41,499 nt of DNA from Nostoc sp. LPT. Its GTDB lineage: Bacteria; Cyanobacteriota; Cyanobacteriia; Cyanobacteriales; Nostocaceae. Made by a program: the position numbers and the translations under genes. Positions 1-6,830 of the stretch are shown one piece after another (positions within the stretch are counted from its first letter, which is position 1; every line of letters starts with the position of its first letter). The stretch covers positions 1-41,499 of the forward strand of contig NZ_JABXKF010000062.1 of assembly GCF_017115165.1 (NCBI RefSeq), written 5' to 3'. The notes below the pieces were generated by a model, which saw nothing but the letters and a program-made list of their open reading frames with translations, searched no databases and was not told where the DNA came from.

Positions 1-55
1 CTGAGTGCTGAGTGCTGAGTGCTGAGTGCTGAGTGCTGAGTGCTGAGTGCTGAGT
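1..55. repeat. Heptanucleotide tandem repeat (CTGAGTG)n
   Basis: Nearly eight copies of the 7-mer CTGAGTG run from the window edge to base 55 with no mismatch until the last unit. This is a short tandemly repeated repetitive (STRR) sequence of the kind common between genes in filamentous cyanobacteria. It probably continues beyond the left edge. No coding potential is visible in it. Confidence 0.95.
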
Positions 56-94
56 TTTGTTTACACTCCTTGTCCGCTGTCCACCAATCCCCAT

Positions 95-382
95 CTATTT
101 TTTAATAGTGACTAATCCATGTATGCCTAGTGCTGTGATTACACCTCCCAGCAATCCCCAGGTTCCATCGGCAAATACGTTGATGCGATGAATGTAGGTG
201 CGATGATAGGCATACTCTAACTGTCTATCATTTACTTTTCCAACCTGTACCAGGTTTTCTACATACTTTTCAGCTTTGATCAGTGCTGCATAATCGAAAT
301 TAAACCAATACAACGATACTCCTACCACTGCCAAACCAGGAAAAACCAAGGTAATTAAGAGAATTGCTATACGTGCGTTCAT
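95..382 (-). CDS. Small two-helix membrane protein, hypothetical
   Basis: Encodes 95 residues. A hydrophobic helix follows the start (about residues 4-26) and a second glycine-rich hydrophobic segment lies near the C-terminus (about 75-92). Between them is a charged stretch of about 45 residues rich in Tyr, Lys and Glu, so a hairpin with both ends on one side of the membrane is likely. I do not recognise the family. An in-frame GTG lies nine bases upstream, but the ATG followed by MNARIAILL is preferred because a GGGTGAG ribosome-binding-like sequence precedes it and the hydrophobic segment then starts at once. It is divergent from the M23 peptidase gene, with about 160 bases between them. 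Confidence 0.6.
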   Translation of the reverse strand: MNARIAILLITLVFPGLAVVGVSLYWFNFDYAALIKAEKYVENLVQVGKVNDRQLEYAYHRTYIHRINVFADGTWGLLGGVITALGIHGLVTIKK

Positions 383-540
383 ACATCTCACCCACTCACA
401 TATCTGCTCAATGCTGACATAGCTAGAATCCTTGTGTTACAACTTGGCAGACAATTTAATAATGTGTTGGAGTGGGTGAATTAGATTTTGGGAATAATCC
501 TCATAGTGTTTGAAAGTATCGTTTTAGTTAGGCTCACACT

Positions 541-1728
541 ATGAGAGGGCGATTTCTAGAAAAAAAGCAGATTTATTGCTGTTTATCGATTGCATTTTGC
601 TGCATCTTGTGGATTTGTTTAGCATTAATTCCAGCCCATGCAACGTCTACAGGGTCTATTGATACTCTGCGACAACAGCAGCAACAAATGAACCAGCAGC
701 GTCAGGGTGTGCTTAACGATCGCTTACGCTTAAATAATCTCCAACAAGAGGCCCAAAAACACCTCACTGGTTTAAAGCAAAATCTGCAAACTACAGATAG
801 CTATCTTCTAGAGAGCGAATCACGATTACAACTGGCTACCCAACGCCTCCAGCAGTTAGAAGCTGATTTAGATGTGGCAGAACGTTCGTATCAGGAGCGG
901 CAAATAGCAACAATAGCACGATTGCGTTACCTCCAGCGATCGCCTGCTTCTGCTGGATGGGCAGTTTTGCTCGAAAGTGAAAATATCAGCGACTTTTTCA
1001 GTCGTCGTCATCAGTTGAAATTAGTGTTTCAGGCAGACCAACAAATTTTAGCAAAACTCAACACCCAAGCAAACTCCATTGATAAACAAAAAACGGAAGT
1101 AGAACAGCAAAAAAACGAAATTGGCTTAATTCGTGAGCAACTGTTGGCACAAAAAGCTGATTATCAAACCCAGGCGCAATCGCAATCAGAATTGATTCAA
1201 CGCCTGAATAGCGATCGCCTGGCCTTAGAAGCAGCGCAAAATCAGCTAGAAAGAGAATCCAAAAATCTGGAAGTCTTGATTCAACAAAAGGTAGCAGAAG
1301 CCCAAGCAAAAACCAACAGCCGCACAAGTATCATCATTCGGGGAACTGGTGTAATGGCATATCCTAGCGATGCTTCTACTAGCAGTCCTTTCGGCTGGCG
1401 GATACACCCTATTCTTGGCTATCGTCGCTTTCATGCTGGGTTAGATTTTGCCGCCAGCTATGGTAGTAAAATTCGGGCAGCCGATTCGGGAACAGTAATT
1501 TTTGCTGGGTGGTATGGTGGTTATGGCAGAGCGGTAATTATCGATCACGGTAATGGCATGACTACACTCTACGGGCATACCAGCGAATTGTATGTTTCTG
1601 AGGGACAAGCAGTTGAACGCGGACAAGCGATCGCTGCTGTCGGTTCCACAGGTTTCTCAACTGGCCCCCATCTCCACTTTGAAGTTCGTCGGAATGGTAC
1701 ACCCGTAGACCCAGCTAATTATCTTTAA
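541..1728 (+). CDS. Coiled-coil M23 peptidase (EnvC/NlpD-like murein hydrolase or activator)
   Basis: Encodes 395 residues. Residues 10-35 form a signal peptide or anchor. Residues about 40-250 are a Gln/Glu/Leu-rich coiled coil. The C-terminal 115 residues are a LytM/M23 domain. The M23 zinc ligands are all present: H298 and D302 in HAGLD, and H379 in HLHFE (with H377), plus H346 in the LYGH strand. This suggests an active glycyl-endopeptidase on peptidoglycan, whereas EnvC itself has lost the metal site. The layout (signal, coiled coil, LytM) matches EnvC-type division hydrolase regulators. It probably acts in the periplasm on septal or lateral peptidoglycan. The substrate is inferred from the family. 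A tRNA gene begins 44 bases downstream. Confidence 0.9.
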   Translation: MRGRFLEKKQIYCCLSIAFCCILWICLALIPAHATSTGSIDTLRQQQQQMNQQRQGVLNDRLRLNNLQQEAQKHLTGLKQNLQTTDSYLLESESRLQLATQRLQQLEADLDVAERSYQERQIATIARLRYLQRSPASAGWAVLLESENISDFFSRRHQLKLVFQADQQILAKLNTQANSIDKQKTEVEQQKNEIGLIREQLLAQKADYQTQAQSQSELIQRLNSDRLALEAAQNQLERESKNLEVLIQQKVAEAQAKTNSRTSIIIRGTGVMAYPSDASTSSPFGWRIHPILGYRRFHAGLDFAASYGSKIRAADSGTVIFAGWYGGYGRAVIIDHGNGMTTLYGHTSELYVSEGQAVERGQAIAAVGSTGFSTGPHLHFEVRRNGTPVDPANYL

Positions 1729-1754
1729 AGCTGCGAATTTTATCACAGACGTGC

Positions 1755-1760
1755 TATAAT
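1755..1760 (+). promoter_or_regulatory. -10 box of the tRNA-Arg promoter
   Basis: A perfect TATAAT sits 12 bases before the first base of the tRNA. The -35 region at about 1732-1737 (TGCGAA) is poor. The spacing from the -10 box to the mature tRNA 5' end implies a very short or absent 5' leader. Confidence 0.5.
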
Positions 1761-1772
1761 ATTGAAGAATAA

Positions 1773-1845
1773 GGGCGCGTGGCTCAGTGGATAGAGCAAC
1801 AGATTCCGGTTCTGTGGGTCGGGGGTTCAAATCCCTCCGCGCTCG
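1773..1845 (+). tRNA. trnR-CCG: tRNA-Arg (anticodon CCG)
   Basis: A full cloverleaf folds by eye. The 7-bp acceptor stem is GGGCGCG with CGCGCTC. The D arm carries GGCTCAGTGGATAGAGC. The anticodon stem ACAGA/TCTGT closes the loop TTCCGGT, giving anticodon CCG, which reads the Arg codon CGG. The T arm is GGGGG-TTCAAAT-CCCTC. The discriminator base is G1845 and CCA is not encoded, as is usual in cyanobacteria. Confidence 0.95.
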
Positions 1846-1974
1846 TTACCTTTACAAGACTAACCACAAAATCAATGTGTCATTTTCTCTCATGGGATAA
1901 ACCCAATTTACACTCTGAGAAAGAATGGCAATGGATAGTCTGGAATACAAAAATTAGCCAAAAACCTTAAACTG

Positions 1975-2120
1975 TGTAGGTTGGGGAGCCACTGCGTTGG
2001 GCGGGTTTCCCGACTTGTTCGCGCAGCGTCTCCCCTTGGGAGAAGCAAGTGGCGTTTGAGGAACGAAACCCAACATTTCCGGGGCTTTGTTGGGTTGCGC
2101 TTTGCTTAACCCAACCTACA
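1975..2120. repeat. Interspersed repeat bounded by 11-bp inverted ends
   Basis: The ends TGTAGGTTGGG (1975-1985) and CCCAACCTACA (2110-2120) are perfect inverted copies. The interior contains further paired motifs, such as GAAACCCAACATTTC and TTGTTGGGTTGCG, and a CGCGCAGCGTCTCCCCTTGG block of a type seen again near 16800 and 20220. It looks like a non-coding, MITE-like dispersed repeat. No transposase is encoded in it. Confidence 0.7.
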
Positions 2121-2297
2121 ACTTTTCTTAACTCATTCAGTCTCTCACCCCTATACCTACCCCGAACTTTTTTAAAAAATAAAACAACGTCGCATTTGTT
2201 AAGGGGAATTCCTAAAGTAGAGGTAGAGGCTAAATCTTCCCTATTTAGCAGCGTATGGGTTTGATGCAACTCGGATTTTTGTGGAGCGCAATTAATT

Positions 2298-2876
2298 ATG
2301 ACTGCTTTAACCTTACAATTACCTCCTAATCTGCAATTTAGTGATGAGGAATTTGCACAAATTGTAGCCGTGAATAAAGAATTACGACTAGAGTTAACTG
2401 CTGAAGGGGAATTAATTATCATGTCACCGACTGGGGGAGAAACGGGAAACCGTAATTTTGAACTATATCTTGATTTAGGAGTTTGGAACAGACAAACTAA
2501 GCTGGGAAAAGCTTTTGATTCTTCTACTGGGTTTAAATTACCAAATGGGGCAACTCGTTCACCTGATGCTTCTTGGGTAAGGATAGAAAGATGGGATGTT
2601 CTTACCCCAGAACAAAGAAAGAAATTTATCCCTTTGTGTCCTGATTTTGCAGTGGAATTAGTTTCTGAAACTGATGATGTGGAAGATACTAAAGCTAAAA
2701 TGAAGGAATACTTAAGAAATGGCTTACAATTGGGTTGGTTAATTAATCCTAAAGATAAACAAGTAATAATTTATCGCCCAAATCTTGCACCAGAAGTTTT
2801 ACAATCTCCCACAAGTTTATCGGGTGAAGATGTTCTCCCTGGTTTTGTTTTAAATTTACAGCAGATTTTTGCATAA
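2298..2876 (+). CDS. Uma2 family (DUF820) PD-(D/E)XK nuclease-like protein
   Basis: Encodes 192 residues, the usual length for Uma2 proteins. Recognisable blocks are the N-terminal ELRLELTAEGELIIMSPTGG region, SPDASWV with the first acidic residue, DFAVELVSETD with the second acidic pair, and the helix with KMKEYLRNG followed by LGWLI. These give the D...ExV...K arrangement of a restriction-endonuclease-like fold. The family is greatly expanded in filamentous cyanobacteria. Nuclease activity is inferred from fold and the biological role is unknown. No clear Shine-Dalgarno is visible. The gene stands alone. It belongs to a different Uma2 subgroup from the copy at 15976, with no obvious close identity. 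Confidence 0.88.
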   Translation: MTALTLQLPPNLQFSDEEFAQIVAVNKELRLELTAEGELIIMSPTGGETGNRNFELYLDLGVWNRQTKLGKAFDSSTGFKLPNGATRSPDASWVRIERWDVLTPEQRKKFIPLCPDFAVELVSETDDVEDTKAKMKEYLRNGLQLGWLINPKDKQVIIYRPNLAPEVLQSPTSLSGEDVLPGFVLNLQQIFA

Positions 2877-3006
2877 ATCGCTGATTATCTTGATTTATTT
2901 CTACAATCACTGAACGTTCTCAAATTCGCTTAAACCATCAACACTCTCTTTAAAGACAAAAAGCCCTGCGGCTGTGGGCTACTGGAACTATGCTTACAAT
3001 TTAATA

Positions 3007-3035
3007 GCGATGCCTGCGGCGGGCTATGCCTACGC
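3007..3035. repeat. Small dispersed palindromic repeat inside a HIP1 site
   Basis: Read on the minus strand, this is GCG, then 21 bases starting TAGGCATAGCCCGCC, then ATCGC. The central part is GC-rich and partly palindromic. Taking out the 21 bases restores GCGATCGC, the HIP1 octamer. It resembles the very small mobile repeats described in Nostoc genomes (Elhai and co-workers, 2008). Confidence 0.7.
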
Positions 3036-3103
3036 ACGATCAGAAATCCCCTTCAAGGAACTTGTAGTAATAACTTCCGATCTTTAACACTACGGCTTTC
3101 TCG

Positions 3104-4534
3104 ATGCTCAAATTTATGCTGGCTAAATTCCCATTATCTGTATTCACACTTTTATTAGGACTTGCCATAACTCAAACCTTTGAATGCACAACTCAAAAAG
3201 ATAATTCAGCGATCGCTCAAACTTCACCGAAGCCAGCACCTCAAGAAATTGTGCAACCAGGAGAAGTTCGAGCCTTACCAGGCAAGTTGGATAAAATACC
3301 CGTTTTTAACAGCAATAGCCCAGAATGGATTAAAAGTGAGGGTATTTTACTTTCTACCTTTCCTCCAGACGGTAAAAAAGTTCCAGCAGCACACCTTAAT
3401 TTTCCCTTTCAGGGACGCTTTGACTTATTCGCCCACCACTACAGCCACACTCCCAAGGATTTACAAACGCTATATTTGGGCGTAATTGTGCAGAACCCTG
3501 GTAAAAAACCAGTAACAGTAGATGTATTGCAAGCTGCGAGTTATTTGATGCAGGATGCGCCCTTTGTCACCTTATCCCCCTACATAGAAAATAACGATGG
3601 TAAGGCTTACTCAGGGCCAGGCGATCGCGCTGTTGGTGATGTACTCCGGGGTGTTCGCCAAGCTGATTTTCCCGCAAAGCTGATAATTCCTCCAGGACAA
3701 AGCCGGATGTTATTAAATCATCCGATTCCTGTACGAAATCTAGAAAAGCCGGTGAATGGGCGTTCTAGCTTTATGCGGCTGCGTAGTAGCGATCAAGTTT
3801 ATGCAGCAAGTTTAGCAATGTTTGCCAAGAAAAATTCTGATAATACAGAACGCCAACCCACTCTTGCAGAATGGCAAGCTTTACTAAATACCGGCAACTT
3901 CGCCGGGCCGCGAGATAAAACCCCTACTCCTCCAAATGCTACCAGTGGTGCACTAATTTATGGGCGTGTAGCTGGTGTGTCTAGTGGCTCCCAATGGCAA
4001 GCAAAGTTGGTAGATAATCCCCAAACCAAATATCTGACTATTCCTCAGCGTGGCAAAGCTATTTCTTATGGTTTAGACACATTGCTTAGTGGTCGATTGG
4101 GCACTCAACAAATCCAAACGGCCAAAATGCTGGTACGTTATCCAGATACGGCTTATGAAGCACATGGTAATTATGGGGTGGAATATAAACTCACCTTACC
4201 CTTAAGCAACAATACCAACGAAAACCAGACCGTGACTGTTACTTTAGAAACACCTTTGAAGGAAGATAAATTATCTCAAGGTGGTGTGCGTTTTCGCAAA
4301 CCATCCTTAGATTTTCCTTTCTTCCGTGGTACAGTGCGGCTACGCTATTTCGATGACCAAGGTCAACAAAAGACGCGCTACATACATCTATGGCACAGAA
4401 CTGGTCAGGTGTTAGAACCATTGGTGCAGCTTGTACTTCCACCTTCAACTCAGCGGATAGTACAGGTAGATGTGATTTATCCACCAGATTCGACACCGCC
4501 GCAAGTGCTGAGTGTAAGAACTTTAGAAAAATGA
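3104..4534 (+). CDS. DUF3370 family exported protein
   Basis: Encodes 476 residues and matches the cyanobacterial DUF3370 family by its conserved EIVQPGEVRALPGKLD opening and the following NSNSPEWIKSEG and GRFDLFAHHYSH blocks. Residues about 5-28 form a hydrophobic signal segment ending near a Cys (FECTTQ), so it could be a lipoprotein or a cleaved exported protein. The rest looks beta-rich with no catalytic signature that I recognise. ATG at 3116 (MLAKFPLS) is an equally plausible start. It probably acts in the periplasm or outer envelope; its function is unknown. The VOC gene follows 31 bases after the stop on the same strand, so they could be co-transcribed. Confidence 0.85.
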   Translation: MLKFMLAKFPLSVFTLLLGLAITQTFECTTQKDNSAIAQTSPKPAPQEIVQPGEVRALPGKLDKIPVFNSNSPEWIKSEGILLSTFPPDGKKVPAAHLNFPFQGRFDLFAHHYSHTPKDLQTLYLGVIVQNPGKKPVTVDVLQAASYLMQDAPFVTLSPYIENNDGKAYSGPGDRAVGDVLRGVRQADFPAKLIIPPGQSRMLLNHPIPVRNLEKPVNGRSSFMRLRSSDQVYAASLAMFAKKNSDNTERQPTLAEWQALLNTGNFAGPRDKTPTPPNATSGALIYGRVAGVSSGSQWQAKLVDNPQTKYLTIPQRGKAISYGLDTLLSGRLGTQQIQTAKMLVRYPDTAYEAHGNYGVEYKLTLPLSNNTNENQTVTVTLETPLKEDKLSQGGVRFRKPSLDFPFFRGTVRLRYFDDQGQQKTRYIHLWHRTGQVLEPLVQLVLPPSTQRIVQVDVIYPPDSTPPQVLSVRTLEK

Positions 4535-4565
4535 TCTCAAAAAAATCAAATAACTTAAAGCTTAT

Positions 4566-4949
4566 ATGGTTTTTCAGTACACTAACGCATTTGTCACCAT
4601 AGCATCGGTTAATTGTGAGAATTTAGTGAATTTCTATACCAAATTGCTGGAGCAAAAGCCAGTTCTTTTGATTCCGAATGTCTATGCTGAGTTTAATTTG
4701 GTTAGTATGCGATTAGGTATTTTTAAACCAAAGAACACAAACGAATCGGAATTTGAAGTTATTGCGAAAAGTAAGATAAGTTTGTGTTTAGAGGTGAGTA
4801 ACTTAGAAGATGCGATCGCTCATCTAACTGCTTTAGGCTATCCTCCACTAGGAGACATTTCCATTGCTGACCACGGCAGAGAAATCTATGCCTATGACCC
4901 TGATGGCAACCGTCTGATTTTACATCAAGCTCCTAAAGAGAGTCATTAG
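4566..4949 (+). CDS. VOC family (glyoxalase/dioxygenase fold) protein
   Basis: Encodes 127 residues with the paired beta-alpha-beta-beta-beta modules of the vicinal oxygen chelate fold. Motifs seen are NCENLVNFYTKLLEQKPV in the first half and LEDAIAHLTALGYPP followed by YAYDPDGNRLILHQ in the second. The final DPDGNRLIL strand is diagnostic for VOC proteins. Metal ligands are not clear, because the usual first His is replaced in the ITIAS-like N-terminal strand (FVTIASVNCEN). Substrate cannot be predicted, and a resistance or lyase role would be a guess. Confidence 0.8.
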   Translation: MVFQYTNAFVTIASVNCENLVNFYTKLLEQKPVLLIPNVYAEFNLVSMRLGIFKPKNTNESEFEVIAKSKISLCLEVSNLEDAIAHLTALGYPPLGDISIADHGREIYAYDPDGNRLILHQAPKESH

Positions 4950-5022
4950 TCATTTGTCATTGGTCATTTGCAAAGGACAAAGGACAAAGGACAAATAACA
5001 AATAACAAAGGACAAAGGACAA
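4948..5022. repeat. Heptamer repeat array (GTCATTT / AAAGGAC / AAATAAC) running into rbgA
   Basis: Units of seven bases follow one another from the VOC stop codon up to the rbgA start. The left part (GTCATTTGTCATTGGTCATTTG) is complementary to the general repeat consensus on the right (CAAAGGACAAAGGAC), so the array can fold on itself. The last AAAGGAC units lie directly in front of the rbgA ATG. Confidence 0.85.
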
Positions 5023-5904
5023 ATGGCTATAACTCAAAACTATAGATTAAACCTGATTCAATGGTATCCAGGTCACATTGCGAAAGCTGAAAAGAAGCTC
5101 AAAGAACAGCTAAAGCGCGTAGATGTGGTGTTTGAGGTACGAGATGCTCGGATTCCTTTAGCGACTCACCATCCCCAAATAGGTGAGTGGGTGGAAGGTA
5201 AAACACGGGTGTTGATACTTAACCGAGTAGATATGATTACGCCGCAAATGCGATCGCTGTGGATCGATTGGTTTAAACGTCAAGGAGAAGTCCCTTATTT
5301 TACCAACGCTCAACATGGTAAAGGTATAGCAGAAGTGGCGCGGGCAGCGCAAGCTGCTGGGGTAGAACTCAATCAAAGAAGAAGCGATCGCGGCATGTTA
5401 CCCCGTCCAGTGCGGGCTGTGGTGATTGGTTTTCCTAATGTCGGTAAATCAGCTTTAATTAACCGCCTGTTGGGAAAGCGAGTCGTGGAAAGTGCAGCCC
5501 GTCCTGGAGTAACTCGCCAACTACGCTGGGTGCGAATTTCCGAACATTTGGAATTGCTAGATGCTCCTGGTGTCATCCCTCTAAGATTAGAAGACCAAGA
5601 TGCAGCCTTGAAATTAGCTATTTGTGATGATATCGGTGAAGCATCTTACGATAACCAGCTAGTAGCAGCAGCTCTAGTGGATTTACTCAACTATTTAGAA
5701 GCTGTAGCCGGAGATTTATTACCAAAAAAACCATTACAGTCTCGCTACCAACTCGATTCGACATCAGAGACTGGAGATACTTATTTGCACGCCTTAGCAG
5801 AACATCGTTACAAAGGTGATATAGAGCGAGCTGCAAGGCAACTTTTAACAGATTTTCGCAAGGGATTGTTGGGTGAAATGAGTTTAGAATTACCACCCAA
5901 TTAA
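5023..5904 (+). CDS. rbgA: Ribosome biogenesis GTPase YlqF/RbgA
   Basis: Encodes 293 residues, normal for RbgA. The GTPase motifs are circularly permuted as expected: the DARIPLATHHP block, then G4 as NRVD at residues 67-70, then G1 (GFPNVGKS, 136-143), then G3 (DAPG, 180-183). The C-terminal part (about 195-290) is the helical domain that contacts the 50S particle. In bacteria this GTPase assists late maturation of the 50S subunit. The opening NLIQWYPGHIAKAEKKL matches the family N-terminus, supporting this ATG. The only Shine-Dalgarno-like sequence is AAGGA within the heptamer repeat just upstream. Confidence 0.96.
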   Translation: MAITQNYRLNLIQWYPGHIAKAEKKLKEQLKRVDVVFEVRDARIPLATHHPQIGEWVEGKTRVLILNRVDMITPQMRSLWIDWFKRQGEVPYFTNAQHGKGIAEVARAAQAAGVELNQRRSDRGMLPRPVRAVVIGFPNVGKSALINRLLGKRVVESAARPGVTRQLRWVRISEHLELLDAPGVIPLRLEDQDAALKLAICDDIGEASYDNQLVAAALVDLLNYLEAVAGDLLPKKPLQSRYQLDSTSETGDTYLHALAEHRYKGDIERAARQLLTDFRKGLLGEMSLELPPN

Positions 5905-6344
5905 ATCTAAATTCAAAGAGTAAAAATTCTGCAAAATGTCTACATATATAGGAAACCTATTTGATTTTTGACAGGACTTACGCAACTGCCATAAGTAATG
6001 GCGCAGCTACACACCAAACAACTAGTCGATAAACATGTTAACGTCTTGACGTTTTAATTGCTGAACTAAATAATTTGACAAGAATCTATGCTTGATTTGA
6101 TAAATTGTTTAACCAGTTTGATCGGCTAAATCTTTGAGCTTAACCAAACTAAAATAGTGCAGGCAATATGATTTCTTGGAGTAGCACATAGTTCCTGTAA
6201 AAATGCGATCGCGCTAAATACCAGAGCCACTTGGGACGACCTAGTACAGCACGGCGTAAATAAACATACCATTTCAAATGGTGTAAAAGCCCGAAATACA
6301 ATTCTTTTGACTTTTGACTTTTGATTTTTGACTTCCGCCTTGCG
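5905..6344. other. Non-coding spacer after rbgA
   Basis: I see no convincing gene in this stretch. It is AT-rich with one near-HIP1 site around 6206. Four TTTTGAC/TTTTGAT heptamers at 6305-6332 lead straight into the AAA-ATPase remnant. Confidence 0.6.
6305..6332. repeat. Four TTTTGAC heptamers
   Basis: Four consecutive 7-mers (TTTTGAC, TTTTGAC, TTTTGAT, TTTTGAC) form a short STRR array. It ends at the 5' edge of the AAA-ATPase scrap. Confidence 0.8.
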
Positions 6345-6530
6345 GTACTAGTCCTACAAGAACAACAGCAATTGCGTGAAACGATCGTTGATGTCCAACA
6401 CCGACTAACGGTTTATGAAAAATGGGAATTCGCCAATAAAAGTACTTGTGGCTTGAACATTACGGCATTATTTTCTGGGATGAGCGGTACTGGTAAAATT
6501 ATGTCCGCAGAAGTTATTGCCACTCACTAA
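6345..6530 (+). pseudogene. Remnant of an AAA-family ATPase
   Basis: The 60 or so codons read LVLQEQQQLRETIVDV, then VYEKWEFANKSTCGLNITALFSG, then MSGTGKIMSAEVIATH and a stop. This matches the part of cyanobacterial AAA ATPases around Walker A, normally FSGxxGTGKTMAAEVIA. The stop comes immediately after the P-loop helix, so Walker B, sensor and arginine-finger regions are absent, and the upstream domain is missing too. The Walker A Thr is replaced by Ile (GTGKI), which should abolish ATP binding. It is a decayed fragment. Family assignment rests on the P-loop region only. Confidence 0.7.
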
Positions 6531-6613
6531 CTAAATTAATACTTCTTTGCTGTTGCCTCATGCCTTTCTTTGTCAGATCAAAAACTCCTTAACGGAGTTC
6601 TGATGCTAATTTA

Positions 6614-6717
6614 GGAAATTATCAAAAAGCGATCGCCATATCTATATGAAGGTGCTTTGCATTTTTGGGAAATCATCAAAAAGCGATCGCCATATCTATA
6701 TGAAGGTGCTTTGCATT
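6614..6717. repeat. Two-copy 54-bp-period direct repeat containing HIP1
   Basis: The 50-base unit at 6614-6663 recurs at 6668-6717 with one difference (T/C). Each copy holds AAAAAGCGATCGCC and CATATCTATATGAAGGTGC. It lies about 115 bases upstream of the giant kinase gene. No coding sense is evident. Confidence 0.95.
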
Positions 6718-6830
6718 CCTGCTGTTTGCCTCTAGTGCCCTATACCCAATGCAACTTTTCTAACGTTTGTTAACCAAGATATGGTAGTGGGAATTATAAC
6801 ACTAGTATAAAGAAATTTTCGTCAAAATTT

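Noticed and set aside
1779..1970. A 63-codon frame covering the tRNA-Arg gene
   Set aside because: It lies over a clear cloverleaf, starts within the acceptor stem and has no recognisable protein sequence.
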